A stretch of 64,000 nt of DNA from Micropterix aruncella. Its lineage: Eukaryota; Arthropoda; Insecta; Lepidoptera; Micropterigidae. Positions 11,373 to 21,565 of this stretch are shown here, one piece after another (the stretch's first letter is position 1; each line of letters begins with the position of its first letter). Where the stretch lies: NCBI GenBank assembly GCA_944548615.1, contig OX155955.1, positions 5,414,517-5,478,516 of the forward strand, read 5' to 3'. Under the pieces are notes generated by a model. It was not told where the DNA came from. It saw nothing but the letters and a program-made list of their open reading frames with translations, and made no database searches. The translations under genes and the position numbers were made by a program.

Positions 11373-11772
11373 CAAAGTTTTTCAGCCTTTTTTTAGATCT
11401 CGACCCCCTTTTTTTTGGTAGAAAAAATAATAAAACTGTTACGCAACCCCCCTAGACTGTAACTCAGTTCTCTCACCCCACCTTTAGTCTCTTCCACAGC
11501 TGTAACTGTAAGCAATCAATATTTTTTTTGTGAAAACAATGGCGAAAACCACATTAATTTTAACTGTTTTTCAATTTTGAAGCTGTACTTACCTGTTTCC
11601 ATCTTAGATTAACATAAAGTTTTGTAAAAGAAATAGCAAAAATACATAATAAATATGTTTTTCTTCCGAAGCTGTAAATGTTTGCATAATAAACATTTTG
11701 TAAATTTTTCGATCTCATTTTTAGATAGCCTGCTACCCCCCGGGGTCGCGACCCACTGGTTGGAAAACACTG
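11373..11772. mobile_element. hAT-like MITE
   Basis: The reverse complement of the right end starts CAGTGTTTTCCAACCAGTGG and continues into GGGTCGCGACCCC, a classic hAT terminal pattern. The left end CAAAGTTTTTCAGCCTTTTT continues into GATCTCGACCCCC and aligns with it. The 400 bp between have no transposase. The 8-bp flanks do not match convincingly, so the target duplication has decayed or the left boundary is off by a few bases. Confidence 0.6.
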
Positions 11773-11837
11773 ACAACTAATAAATTTATTTACATAAGCT
11801 ATCGTTTTATTTAAAAATATCTAATAACGCCAGCAGC

Positions 11838-11950
11838 GAGGATGAACTTCAGTTCCTCATTGATACGTTACAAGGGTATGTGTCGAATATGGGTTAAAGC
11901 TGAACACCATAAAGACCAAGTACCTACTTGCTAATCAGTAAATCGCCTAC
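11838..11950 (+). pseudogene. LINE reverse transcriptase fragment
   Basis: Two frames joined by a shift give DELQFLIDTLQGYVSNMG and then LKLNTIKTKYLL. This matches the post-catalytic segment of RTE/craft-type LINE reverse transcriptases (a D-LQ-L-D-L motif, then G-LN-KTK). It lies upstream of, and in the same orientation as, the LINE C-terminal relic at 12420-13200, so both may come from one decayed insertion. Confidence 0.6.
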
Positions 11951-12179
11951 GATTACAGATTGCAGAAATCGATTAGAGAAGACTCATAACATTATTTGGC
12001 AAGCTTTTAGTTCATTTTGGCATGCTTTTTGTTCTTTATATTATTATTATCACATACCTTTTAAGATTATTTGAAATTTTATTTTTTACTAAAATTTTAG
12101 TTTACTTGATTATATTTTTCACGGCATACTTCAACGTATTTTTTTATTTAGCATTAGGCAGTACTTAATTATACGAATC

Positions 12180-12295
12180 TGAGCCTAACCCAGTGCGGAC
12201 GTCTCGTGCGATCCAGTTAGGTTAGGTTTAATTTATTTGTAACTGTTATTATGATTTTTTGTAAAATAAAGAATTAGAATTAGAATTTACCTAGG
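12180..12295 (+). repeat. Retroelement 3' tail
   Basis: Ends in AAAATAAAGAATTAGAATTAGAATTT, a short tandem tail of the kind that closes non-LTR retrotransposon copies. No body is recognised. Confidence 0.4.
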
Positions 12296-12424
12296 CTACA
12301 ATTTGAATGATAACTGTGGTATAAGCAAGTGGGATATAAACAGAACTGCGTTCTTTAAGATTAAACAGGTATTTTGCGGATGAATCATCAACCTACACCT
12401 AAATATCAGGCTTCTAAGATAATA

Positions 12425-13200
12425 CGTATTCGAAATACTAATATATGGGATGGAAAGCTGGACTCTTACAGACGCGAATTTAAGGAAGCTTGAAGCCTTC
12501 GAAATTTGGGCCTATCGGAGGATAATTTATATTTTTTGTCATATAATTTAGCCTGATAGACTCAGGAATGAAGGTATCTTAAAGCGTTTGAGCAGGAACA
12601 TAAAAATATCGGAGAATATAAACACCCGCAAACGCGAATACTTCGCTCATGTCATGCCACATACTTCGCTGATGTCATGTCGTTGTATAATTAAACCTGA
12701 TAGACTCAGGAATGAAGGTATTTTAAAGCGTTTAACGAGGAGCATAGACATATCGGTGAATATAGAGACCCGCGAATGCCTAATACGGGACGACCATGCG
12801 TCATACTTCGCTCATGTCATGTTGTTGTATATATTAGCCTGATAGACTCAGGAATGAAGGTACCTCAAAGCGTTTGAGCAGAAACACAGAAATATCGGGA
12901 ATATAAAGACCCGCAAAATCGACTACTTTTATCATGTCATGTTGACGTATAATTTAACCTGATAGACTCAGGAATGTAGATATCATAAAGCATTTCTAAA
13001 GGAAAATAGAAATATCGGGGAATTTAAAGACCCGCAAACTTGAATACTGCGCTCATGGCTTGCGTCATCATGATAGATATAGCATTATGCCTCTAATAAT
13101 TCAAGGCAAAATAACCGGTAAAAAAGGTCCGAGACAAAGATCATATCGGCTTGGTAATCTACGGGACTGGTTTCAGAAATCTACGACATTGTGTATTAAT
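12425..13200 (+). pseudogene. RTE/craft-type LINE C-terminal region with internal tandem repeats
   Basis: The start reads YGMESWTLTDANLRKLEAFE, the usual post-RT motif of this LINE group. The next family motif, DRLRNEGILKRLSRNIKISE with KREYFAHVM after it, occurs four times (12551, 12695, 12837, 12957). The region closes with LIIQGKITGKKGPRQRS and RLGNLRDWFQKSTT at about 13090-13190, the family's C-terminal block. Stops and frameshifts interrupt every frame. The four-fold copy of one coding module is not normal for the family, which carries it once. Confidence 0.75.
12551..13060 (+). repeat. Coding-derived minisatellite, four units of 120-144 bp
   Basis: Units begin at CCTGATAGACTCAGGAATG near 12552, 12696, 12838 and 12958 (spacing 144, 142, 120). 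Each contains AAGCGTTT, AATATCGG and a TCATGTCATG or CTCATGG end. The units derive from a LINE C-terminal module and have diverged from each other. Confidence 0.85.
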
Positions 13201-13639
13201 TTAAAAATCAAACTCCTATCATATTCGGTTCATTCGGGTTTTACGTATTTTAAAAAATGTTTCAAAAATCTCAGTCCCATCCTATTAGATAGTATGTATG
13301 ACAAATTCGCTTGACAACGGTTCCGTACCGCAATGGTGGAAAACTGCTGTAATTAGGCCATTTTTAAAGAAATGAGATAACTGGCCCCGGTTAACTACCG
13401 TCGTATATGTGTAATATCTATTTTATGTAAATGTTAGAAAGGCATAATGGCCAATTCTATTACGAAATTCACAACAGACCACTACTTACTCCTGGAGGAG
13501 CAGCATGGGTTCAGCTTCAACCCCGGAAAGCAGTTAAACACTATTCTCCTTTCCTACTTGAATGCATGGAGCAGTGATATGGACAAACACACCCCGTCCG
13601 ATCTGCTAGACCCGGACTTCGACAATGCGTTTGACTGAT

Positions 13640-13675
13640 GCTTAGCGAGATGCCTGAAAAGGCATCTCGCTAAGC
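13640..13675. repeat. Palindrome, 16-bp arms, 4-base loop
   Basis: GCTTAGCGAGATGCCT and AGGCATCTCGCTAAGC are perfect inverted copies around GAAA, in the LINE RT relic just after the AFD motif. Confidence 0.9.
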
Positions 13676-13708
13676 TGGAACGCGTCGGGTATACTCCCAC
13701 GTCCTGTT

Positions 13709-13758
13709 CTCAAAAATGACTCAATCCAGCTGTGCAGCTGGAATGAGTCCTTTTTGAG
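13709..13758. repeat. Palindrome, 24-bp arms, 2-base loop
   Basis: Two 24-bp arms around TG match at 22 positions. It lies 34 bp beyond the previous palindrome. Confidence 0.85.
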
Positions 13759-13800
13759 TGGCCGCACATTCTAAGTGCGACTTAGCAATTCTCTTGGGCT

Positions 13801-14223
13801 AACTCACGGCGCGGTTTTCACCCGCCCCCGCTGCGGTTGCGGGTCGACTGTTTTGTTTCAAAACTCACGACACCGCAGCTTTGAGCGGTCAAGTAGCCGC
13901 CGCGGTTGCGGAAACGGCCCGCAAATTTGGCCCCAGAAAATCGCAAGTCGCGCGGTTTATGAGTCACACTCGTGAAAACCAATAACAAAATGCCGTCAAC
14001 CACACCTGCGCGCCTACTGCGTCGCTCGCAAATCGACCGCAGAACAACGGCCGCCAAGCTTACGGTTGTCCGCGGTCCGCGCGGTTTCACTATTAGTAAC
14101 CCGCAGACGCTGCGGCCGCCGCGATTTAAGCGCGATTTAACCGCACCCAACGCGGGCAGAAATTTACGGAGGCCGCGGGCCCGCAACCGCAGCGGGCGCG
14201 GGTAAAAAACCAAGCCGTGAGTT
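13801..14223. mobile_element. GC-rich inverted-repeat element (hAT-like MITE?)
   Basis: The left end AACTCACGGCGCGGTTTTCA continues CCCGCCCCCGCTGCGGTTGC. The reverse complement of the right end gives AACTCACGGCTTGGTTTTTT and then CCCGCGCCCGCTGCGGTTGC, so the terminal inverted repeats extend over 40 bp. The 423-bp body is GC-rich and non-coding. The open frames seen on both strands are an effect of base composition. Flanking octamers CTTGGGCT and CTTTGCCT agree at 6 of 8 positions, which would fit an old hAT-type 8-bp target duplication. Confidence 0.7.
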
Positions 14224-14344
14224 CTTTGCCTTAAAGGAACATAATGTGATTCTTGCAATGATCAGTGTTGCGCCGTACGCTATTTAATTTATTCGAATCG
14301 TTAAGCGACCGTATTTGCGGATTATATGAAACTATTTTGCCGAT

Positions 14345-15085
14345 CCTATAACTATTTTATTTTTTATTTTTATTTTATTATTGTTAAGGAAACAAACAGC
14401 TTTTACAAAACATTAGGAACAAAATTATTAAGTTTCAAAGATAATGCTAATAACATGTTTCAACTTAAATATAAATAATTTAAACACTTAACAGTTTTCT
14501 ATGAAAAATACACTCATATGAAAGGAGGTGGGAATTGGGAAGGTGGGAGTCATATAAGTAAATACAATTTTATGTGAATACACGTTCCATACAATACAAT
14601 TGTTCCGAATACAATTGTCATACATATTATTTAAATATATTCTTGAATACATATTATTAATATTATATTATATAGTGCGATTACAATGATACGTCAACAC
14701 CGTCATTAATTATTGCTTTTTTAAGAGCGATAGATGACGAATTGAATACGTCAATATCGCCGAGCTGCGTATTATAAATTTTACATACTCTATAAATAAA
14801 ACAGTTTTGTGCATAATTAGTGCCAACCTGTGGTAGGTGGAACAACTCCGTTTGGCGAGTGAGTCGCGATGGTACACGAAAAGATACCATTCCAAGAAGA
14901 TCCGAACAATCAATGTAACCAATCAACAATTTATTATTTTTGTAAACGTGATAACGTAGGTGTTTTACAGAATCGGCCTTATAGCCCATTTTTTCCCAAG
15001 CAACTAATTTTTCCCTTAGTCCATACAGATTACACGTAAGTGTATATAATCCCTCGCGATAGTTATTCAGCACGTATTTCAATTA
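14345..15085 (-). pseudogene. Jockey/CR1-like LINE, 5'-truncated 3' end
   Basis: On the reverse strand an open frame of 133 codons (15082-14681) includes FRVPSRLTRQ, TNYAQN and an IYR block. The same C-terminal signature appears at 26359-26601 and 41433-41768 (FFVPPR, RANTNY, YR). An AT-rich 3' region and T-rich tail complement (about 14345-14375) follow. Only the last part of ORF2 is present, as is usual for LINE copies truncated during target-primed reverse transcription. The frame is open, but the upstream RT domain is missing. Confidence 0.65.
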
Positions 15086-16059
15086 AGTCCTTTTCTCGAC
15101 GAACTAACGTGGCAATGAGTTGCCTAGAAATAAATCAATCACGAATCGCCGCATACCATCGAGTGCTAAATAAACTAGACTAGGCAAAGGTCTGAGCCTC
15201 AACAATGTTTGTATTAATGCTCGTATTAAGGGCACTTTGCAAGGCTTCCTTCTGCTCGTTTGCGTACACTAATAAGACGTTTCAGCGACCTCATTTATAT
15301 GGTCTAGTAACCTTGAATGTAAGGTTTTATAACGAAATCTAGAGTAGAGTAAGTTTTACTTTCCCGGCCCACCAACCAACTAGGAGGGAAAATATTTTTA
15401 ACGCGCGATTTTTTTTTCGAGATCAAGACGGAAATATCCTTTTTTAATCCCCCTGAGCCTAATTTTGCTCTACAGGGTATTGTTGTTTTAGAGGCGAGGT
15501 TGAACGGGTAGTAGCCCCCTTGTATGGTGAACCTGAGACTGATTTAGTTGTTAATTCTTTTATTGAAAACATTCACTGTGTTCTGCATGGATCACGCACT
15601 TTTATATACTTTCACGACAGTTTTACTTTATGTAATATAATAATCTCGTATTATAGGACCGTTATAAATCAACCTTTTGGACACAACGGTGTCGCCGCCT
15701 AGCGAAATTATTAATTCCCCGAATTGATGTATCGCCTTTACCCGACACTCTATCGGTATTGATGGCACCTCGGAGACACATCCTTAACCTTATTTGAGGC
15801 GAAATATCCACCGTCTTCCTAAGGCGGAAATGTAGAGGGGCGACTCAAATGCGTGTCCTACTTTCGCTTTTCTTTTCTAGAGTAGTGTCACGCGAAAACT
15901 CCTGAAACAGCTACAAATATATGATATATTCTGTGTCATGCTTTTAAAGGATATTCGAACCGTCATATTCTTTTGCTTTTCTTCACAAGGAAACAAAATA
16001 GGGAAGAAGTAGCAAATGTTGTTAACATTTTATTCTTTGTGGTAAATATGAAGGGCATT
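15086..16059. other. Unassigned
   Basis: Mixed composition with several short open frames, none recognisable. Nothing to indicate a gene. Confidence 0.35.
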
Positions 16060-16190
16060 GTAAAGTCGGGCGACCAAAACAGCGATGGCTTGATTATGTG
16101 GTTGGAGACCTAAAGGTAGCGCTATTTGGCGTGGCTTCAATTGACTGGAGTCGAACGGATGGACGCCAAACATGTATCCCACACACGATC
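16060..16190 (+). pseudogene. LINE C-terminal fragment
   Basis: Reads GRPKQRWLDYVVGDLKVA and then DWSRTDGRQT. This matches the GRP-RWLD-V--DL and DR--WR ending found in many insect LINE ORF2 proteins. It is only about 40 codons, joined directly to a HARBI1-type relic. Confidence 0.5.
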
Positions 16191-16234
16191 TCTACAAATG
16201 GCTTTCATTTCGCGTTTGACGTGGGGGACTGCAG

Positions 16235-16604
16235 ACGTTGTTATGAGTTCTGATTCAGAAGAAGAAATTTTACTTAGGTATTGCGGCTGCTGTTTGTCAT
16301 CGCATCGCCAGAAAACCAAAAATGAAATGGTCCAAAGAGTGATTGAAAAAAGGGAGTACTTACACACTTACATACAGACACTTCAATTTATTGAATAAAT
16401 TATCATTAGAGCGATTGGAGAAACTCTCTGATGATGGACGAACCTACATACTTCAAACTACTGGTAACTCCACTCATAACGAAACAAGACACCAACATGA
16501 GACAAGCTGTGAGCCCTCATGAGAGGCTGAGTGCCACTCTTAGTTTCTTAGCATTAGGAATGAGCTACGAGAAACTAAAGTTTCTAACTGTCATACCTCC
16601 ATAA
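16235..16604 (+). pseudogene. PIF/Harbinger nuclease (HARBI1-like) N-terminal relic
   Basis: An acidic start SSDSEEEILL leads to MVQRVIEKREYLHTYIQTL, like the WVHP-R-GEYHTL block of HARBI1-type transposases. After a stop at 16396 and a frame change, a 57-codon frame (16431-16601) reads KLLVTPLITKQDTNMRQAVS then PHERLSATLSFLALGMSYEK. This is the conserved helical segment F-LL--I-PI-KQDT-MR-AIS-EERLA-TL-FLATG-SY. The region holding the catalytic DDE residues is absent, so it cannot cut DNA. Confidence 0.75.
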
Positions 16605-16994
16605 CTTTTGGCTTGTACTAGTTGCTCTGTAGCTTTAAAAATTTTGTTTTTATTTTTATAATCATTTTTATTCACATTCCTAAGGCATTCCAAGTCCTTG
16701 TACTTCTATTTATTTATTTCTTAATAAAAACGTACAGTGCCACAAAGAATAAAACAATTACACTAAATACAATATTTCTGGCTGATGATATGTTTTCAAC
16801 AATAGTTTCGATGAATGATGTCTCCAATACGCACGTTTATTACACGAAAACCCAAAAAAGTAGTGTTATGTGTTCAGGATCCATCCATCTATGTTTTCCG
16901 TTTCTTTATTCCACCATAACTTCTAAACGCTTAAACTGATTTACATAGAAGCGTGTGGTATTGTTAGAATCGTGTTGCTAGAACCTATATACGT
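16605..16994. other. Nothing recognised
   Basis: AT-rich with one 105-codon AT-biased open frame (16622-16939) without domain features beyond hydrophobic runs. Not called. Confidence 0.35.
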
Positions 16995-17190
16995 TTTGTC
17001 CAAACCTAAACTGTCCAAATGTTGAAAAATACTTGTCTAAATGTACAAATGTCAATAAATTAACATAAATATATCGTGTTTAGATAAATACATAAACTAC
17101 AAATATTTCGTAAAAAAAACCGTCATAAAAATAATTATACATACAATAGTTTACTTTTCGTAACGGCAGTCGTGTTTTTTATTCTTTTTA
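16995..17190 (-). repeat. Family F dispersed repeat, reverse copy
   Basis: Reverse complement of the repeat at 19200-19450. Shared landmarks are TGTCCAAATGTTGAA, TTGTCTAAATGT, AATTAACATAAATATAT, CGTAACGGCAGTCGTG and the AATAGTTTACTTTTC block. With the copy at 19.2 kb it flanks a 2-kb region in inverted orientation. Confidence 0.65.
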
Positions 17191-18114
17191 ATATATTTAC
17201 TTGTCATTTATTGAATTTAATAAATGACTCGCGGGGATTACATTTTTTGACGCACAAAACACACAACTCGCGACGATGCAGCTCGATCACGCGAATGAAC
17301 GCGAATGGACGTAAAATGGGTGCGGGTTGGCGAATACACGGGATATATCGGCGCGCAATGCTGCCGTCGTAAATGAAAACACAGTAACTTCATTTACTGT
17401 GGTTATACAAGTGTGGTTCTTTAAAATTTCGAGTTGGAGTGCTATAAGGCAATTTTTTCGGTTTGTCTGTCGATGGATAGTTACCGAGATAACTTAGATA
17501 AAAACACAGTATTTTTTTTAAAATCAGAATATTTTAAATAAAAAACACAGTATGTATAATTTTTTAAGTTAAAATACAGTAACCTATTATTTACTGTGAT
17601 CTATTTTAATACCTATAACCATTTAAGAAATATTATTGTTTGGTTACAACACGGCTTCTTCAGATACTGTGGTTTTAGGTAAAATTTTGATAAAGGTTAA
17701 TTTATTAATACACGAATTAATCAGAGTATCTCAATTACTGTGTTTAAGGTACCTGCAGTTTTTTATTTATTAAAAAAAAAAAAAACATGGTTAGAACACA
17801 GCAATGGGTAAAATTTACCTATAACACAGTAACCACTCAGTTACGGTGTTATAGCTTAAAAATATAAAATTTATCAAATTATTTTCCTAATTTAAAACAC
17901 AATATCTAATTTAATTAATTAAACAATTATAATTAAATATATATTTTTATGCAGAATTTAAGTTCTAACTATTTTTTTACATTAAAGATTAAAAGAAATA
18001 ATCTATGTATATTGATTACCTTGTTCATGAAAACAAATATTTAACAACTGAACTTTAGCGCGATGGATTATGGAGCGACTGGAAATTCAGAGTTTTATAA
18101 TAGTCCAGTCATAT
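17191..18114. other. Cluster of ACACAGTA / TACTGTGT motifs
   Basis: AT-rich DNA in which the core ACAGTAA or its complement TTACTGT, with one-base variants, recurs about ten times in 520 bp (17378-17900). Some are close inverted pairs such as CACAGTAACTTCATTTACTGTG at 17381 and ACAGTAACC...TTACTGTG at 17575. No coding signal was seen. Confidence 0.5.
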
Positions 18115-18282
18115 TAGGGTTACACCTCGGAATGAGAGATAATAAGCTGGAAACCTGTATACACCTTTATTTTGGCGTTCTATTGAGACAACAGACTTTT
18201 GAGACAACTTATAGAACGCCTAAATAAAGGTGTATACGAGTTTTTAGCTTATTATCTCTCATTCCGAGATTTACCCTCTTTT
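18115..18282. mobile_element. Fold-back (MITE-like) hairpin element, about 168 bp
   Basis: Arms of about 70 bp carry CTCGGAATGAGAGATAATAA / TTATTATCTCTCATTCCGAG and CACCTTTATTT / AAATAAAGGTG. They are separated by about 27 bp containing two copies of TTGAGACAAC or a close variant. Pairing extends outward to GGGTTACACC / GATTTACCC. No target duplication is clear. Confidence 0.8.
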
Positions 18283-18302
18283 TTTGCTAAAGTGACTGCA
18301 CT

Positions 18303-18486
18303 ATAACGCGCCAAACGGTTTCGCACTCACGGTCAAATTTTGACTATATATCGCGCCATTTGACGCGATGGCATGGTCGTGAATAGCCACCTTTACATCG
18401 CGCCAAAAGGTTTCGCACTCACTGTGAAATTTTGGCAGTATATCGCGCCATTTAACGCTATAGCGTGACCGTGAATGGCGACCTTA
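18303..18486 (+). repeat. 92-bp tandem repeat, two units
   Basis: GCGCCAAACGGTTTCGCACT at 18308 recurs as GCGCCAAAAGGTTTCGCACT at 18400. Each unit also holds TATATCGCGCCATTT and a GTGAATAGC/GTGAATGGC block. Confidence 0.85.
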
Positions 18487-19199
18487 AATGTACTTGGAGT
18501 GACCAACTGGAAAACCAAAGCTTAGGATTGGGTGAAATAAAATTGGTTGTAGCGCCAACGGTGATGATGATGAATTTACTAAAAAAATCTTCCACTGTTG
18601 TGGATCTCCTCTCGACACCACCCGCCTCCACGAATTTGTTTCTCGCGTGTACAGCGTCCCTTCGCGTTCCCAAGAGGGCTGAAGGACTCAATTATAAATT
18701 ACATCCGACGGTCGGTGGGAGTCTGAGGGCGAAGAGGACGACGATGGGGGGTCGGTAGGTCAAAAAGCCGGAACGAAAAACGATTCGCCCGCTCGCTCGT
18801 CAAAAACGTATAATTTGTGAGTGCCTCTGTCGCGAAGAGTTACGCAAGACAAATAGCGAATTGGGTCCCGTAACGAAGTTGACGATTCCCCGGGGCGTGC
18901 AGGGAGCGGAGGGCGAAATTTAAGGAAGGGCGAACAAGGAGCAAAAGTAACGAGAGTGAAAAGTCGCCAAATTAAAAAAAGAGTCAACTTCGACTCGCTT
19001 CTTATTTATACATATCTGAAAGGCAATGGATAAGAAATGTTGAAGTTATACTTACGCACATTTGAGGGTTTTCTTTGAAGGGAAGAAGCCGAATGGTAGG
19101 AAGATTGGACAAGGAATCCTATAGAAATGTCTCTTTACAATATATTCCCTTTTGTAATCACGTATAGTCTATATTTTAGCCATATAGCAATCAAATATA
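18487..19199. other. Unassigned, moderately GC-rich
   Basis: Open frames of 75-97 codons overlap on opposite strands (18465-18758, 18760-18987) without recognisable domains. No gene called. Confidence 0.35.
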
Positions 19200-19460
19200 T
19201 TAAAGAGAATAAAAACACGGCTGCCGTTACAGAAAGTTAACTATTGTATAATATTTATACGTTTTTTATATAATATTTGTGGTATTTGTGATATCCGGAA
19301 TGTACTCAATCAAACCTTTTATTTGAAACTAAACTCCATATATTTATGTTAATTAATTGACATTTGGACATTTAGACAACTTTTCACTTCATATTTGGAC
19401 AATTTGGGTTTGTGACATATTTGGACAGTTTATGACATCATATTTTAACAGATAATAGAT
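19200..19460 (+). repeat. Family F dispersed repeat, forward copy
   Basis: CACGGCTGCCGTTACAGAAA, TATTTATGTTAATTAATTGA and CATTTGGACATTTAGACAAC match the reverse-oriented copy at 16995-17190. The first part matches 3986-4050. Confidence 0.65.
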
Positions 19461-19485
19461 AATGATCATTAATTTTAACACATTA

Positions 19486-20048
19486 AGCCCGGTGGCATAG
19501 TATTTAGGTCACCTAATTTTAGACTGTAAGGTTCCGAGTTCGATTTCTGGCTGGGTCACCATTTTTTGTTCTGAAAATTAACGGAATTGCATTTCAATTC
19601 TGTCGAGCGAACGCAATAACAAGACACACACGTACACACATGTTAACACGCACACATGCATATAACCACTTTATGTTAAGGTTATGGGCTCTCTAGACGA
19701 TCAAGCATGCTTGACAAGCTTCGCGTCGCGGGCAGGGAGGGGATCGTAAACCGCAGGAAATATGCAAATATTTTTTGTAATATTTATTAAAAATGCCTAG
19801 TTTTGTCATTTATACCAGGGAGTCACGTTAATTAGACGTAATTGATTGACGAATGATTGACTTCCTGGTATAAAACTACACAATTAGGCATACTTCGTAA
19901 ATATAAAAAAAAAATTGCATATTTCCTGTGGTTTACGATCCCTTCCCAGCCCGGGACGCGAAGCTTGACAAGCAGGCTTGGTCGTCTAGAGAGCCCTTTA
20001 GTTGTATGATAATAAACCGGCTCATAGTGAAATTTCATAATAAAGAGT
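19486..20048 (+). mobile_element. tRNA-derived SINE, split by a nested MITE
   Basis: The head GGTGGCATAGTATTTAGGTC is a decayed RNA polymerase III A box. GAGTTCGATTTCTGG matches a B box. The body ATTTCAATTCTGTCGAGCGA and the tail AATAAACCGGCTCATAGTGA match the SINEs at 38453 and 39804-40395. A 313-bp inverted-repeat element (19685-19997) interrupts the body, so the SINE occupies 19486-19684 and 19998-20048. Confidence 0.8.
19685..19997. mobile_element. MITE with ~140-bp inverted repeats, TTA target duplication
   Basis: The ends are TGGGCTCTCTAGACGATCAA and the complement of TTGGTCGTCTAGAGAGCCCT. The arms pair through AAGCTTCGCGTC, GATCGTAAACC, GGAAATATGCAA and CCTAGTTTTG to TACCAGG / CCTGGTA. 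Flanking TTA at 19682-19684 and 19998-20000 gives a 3-bp target duplication typical of PIF/Harbinger. The host SINE reads through once the MITE is removed, which confirms the boundaries. There is no coding capacity. Confidence 0.8.
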
Positions 20049-21024
20049 AGAAACAAATAAAACAAACGAATATAATTTAGCGTCATGTAAAATTTATTGA
20101 AAATAACGTTTTAAGTCCAGAACTACTAATAAACAAATTCGCGTCAATATCGTAATAATAATTGACATAGAATAAAATCATCATAGCATCCACGTCCGAT
20201 TTGGCACACCTGGAATTTAACGACATAATCTAAGATATGTACATCGTTGCGGGCTTGCAGTCTTATCGCAACCGCCATCCATCATGGTTGCATTGTCTCT
20301 CATTATGCGGAGTTCGCCTCTATTCTATTATGGCCGAGCGCCCGTAATCGCAACTCACTTATTGGTTTGCGGAAATACCCGAGTATTACGATCGGTGCAT
20401 TACTGGCGATCAGTGCCATCCGCAGTCGGTGCCGTGACCGGTCAAAGCGTGACAAACGCCCAACAAGCGAAGGCACGAACGGCGGCCGACGTACACGGGC
20501 CGGAAATGCACGTGCCATTATTCTATACAACCTGACGGTGAAATCCCTAAGGAGCTTTCATACTGACATAAGAGGGGCGTGATGTAACTTAATGGGTTTT
20601 CTGCCATTTTTACTAAAAACACTTTGTTTGCACATACAATGCACATTGCTAAAAAGTGGATTCATGATTAACAAAAAAAATCGTATTAAAACTGTCAAAT
20701 GGCTAATTTCGTACCCACTCCCGAAGTTTATTGTAACATTTTGTCACATATACCAAACAGCTTATTACAAATGTAACATTTTATTCTATAGCAGTTAAGC
20801 TGGAATACGTGGCAGAAAAGGTAATAGTGTTGAAATTGCAAAATATTTTTTTTTATACATTTTTTAGTAAAATACGTTTTTTACTTCGTTCTATTTAAAC
20901 AATACAGTTGTTCATATTATTTATATAAAAATAAAATATATAAATTATTACAAACTATAAACCTATGTCAATTTCATATATTAATCGTAAAAATAACTGT
21001 ATAGTACCGAGTGAATACTTTTAT
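20049..21024. other. Unassigned; GC-rich block at 20240-20580
   Basis: The GC-rich block has overlapping open frames in three frames (20247-20582, 20284-20535 and the reverse). That reflects composition. Nothing recognisable. Confidence 0.35.
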
Positions 21025-21340
21025 CTTATCCCGAAACTAAAGCAGTAAATGAGTATATGGATGAAGAAGAAACAGCCAATAAGTGAGATAGAGATAGATG
21101 ATCAGTGTGCGGGTGTCAGGTAAGATTTTGCGCCTAAGCCGTCGGCATTGTTTTGTTTTACATTGGGGTTGTCTAAACAAGTTTATGGAGACACAGTAAA
21201 TAAACAAGACAGAGTGTGGGTGGCAGGTAAGATTTTGCACCTGGGCCGTTGTCATTCCTTCGTTTTACGTGGACTTGATTGGTTTTTGCTTTACGATTGA
21301 ATTTTAGTTCAACTGTTGATACAAATAATGACTTGTAATA
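21025..21340 (+). repeat. Family E dispersed repeat
   Basis: CCAATAAGTGAGATAGAGAT, AGGTAAGATTTTGCGCCT and TTTGCTTTACGATTGAATTT match 53600-53835 in reverse complement. Internally a roughly 107-bp segment around GTAAGATTTTGC(G/A)CCT is duplicated (21117 and 21225). Confidence 0.7.
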
Positions 21341-21565
21341 AACCCTAGTCACACAATAGAATAAAAAATAAACCCCTTTTAACTAGATTAAATAACTAGA
21401 TTATTTTACAAATTCTTCCATATATATATTAAATTTATTTTTTCAATAAATGTGATTTTATTGTGTATTTTATTGTGATTGTGGTGTATTTACGTGGAGT
21501 TTTATAATTATTTAGTCCCGCATAACCTGCCTTTTAGCCGTACATTTTACAGCATAGAGATTCAA

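Larger units (their letters stand above)
13201..13760 (+). pseudogene. LINE reverse transcriptase N-terminal fragment
   Basis: The sequence gives GSVPQWWKTAVIRPFLKK (about 13320-13373), then a 63-codon open stretch 13447-13638 with LLLEEQHGFSFNPGK and a DPDFDNAFD end. These match RT domains 0-3 of jockey/CR1-like LINEs: W-A-V-P-KK, QHGFR, and the first catalytic DF-AFD motif. Stops follow at 13636. The element continues as LARCLKRHLAKLERVGY. It is a different LINE from the relic just upstream. It is truncated and inactive. Confidence 0.7.

Noticed and set aside
12551..13060. CRISPR-like array (regularly spaced repeats)
   Set aside because: Units are 120-144 bp, derive from a LINE coding module and have no short identical repeats with unique spacers; the DNA is eukaryotic.
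13818..14258. 146-codon Arg-rich reverse frame
   Set aside because: Open because of GC-rich composition inside an inverted-repeat element; the opposite strand is equally open.
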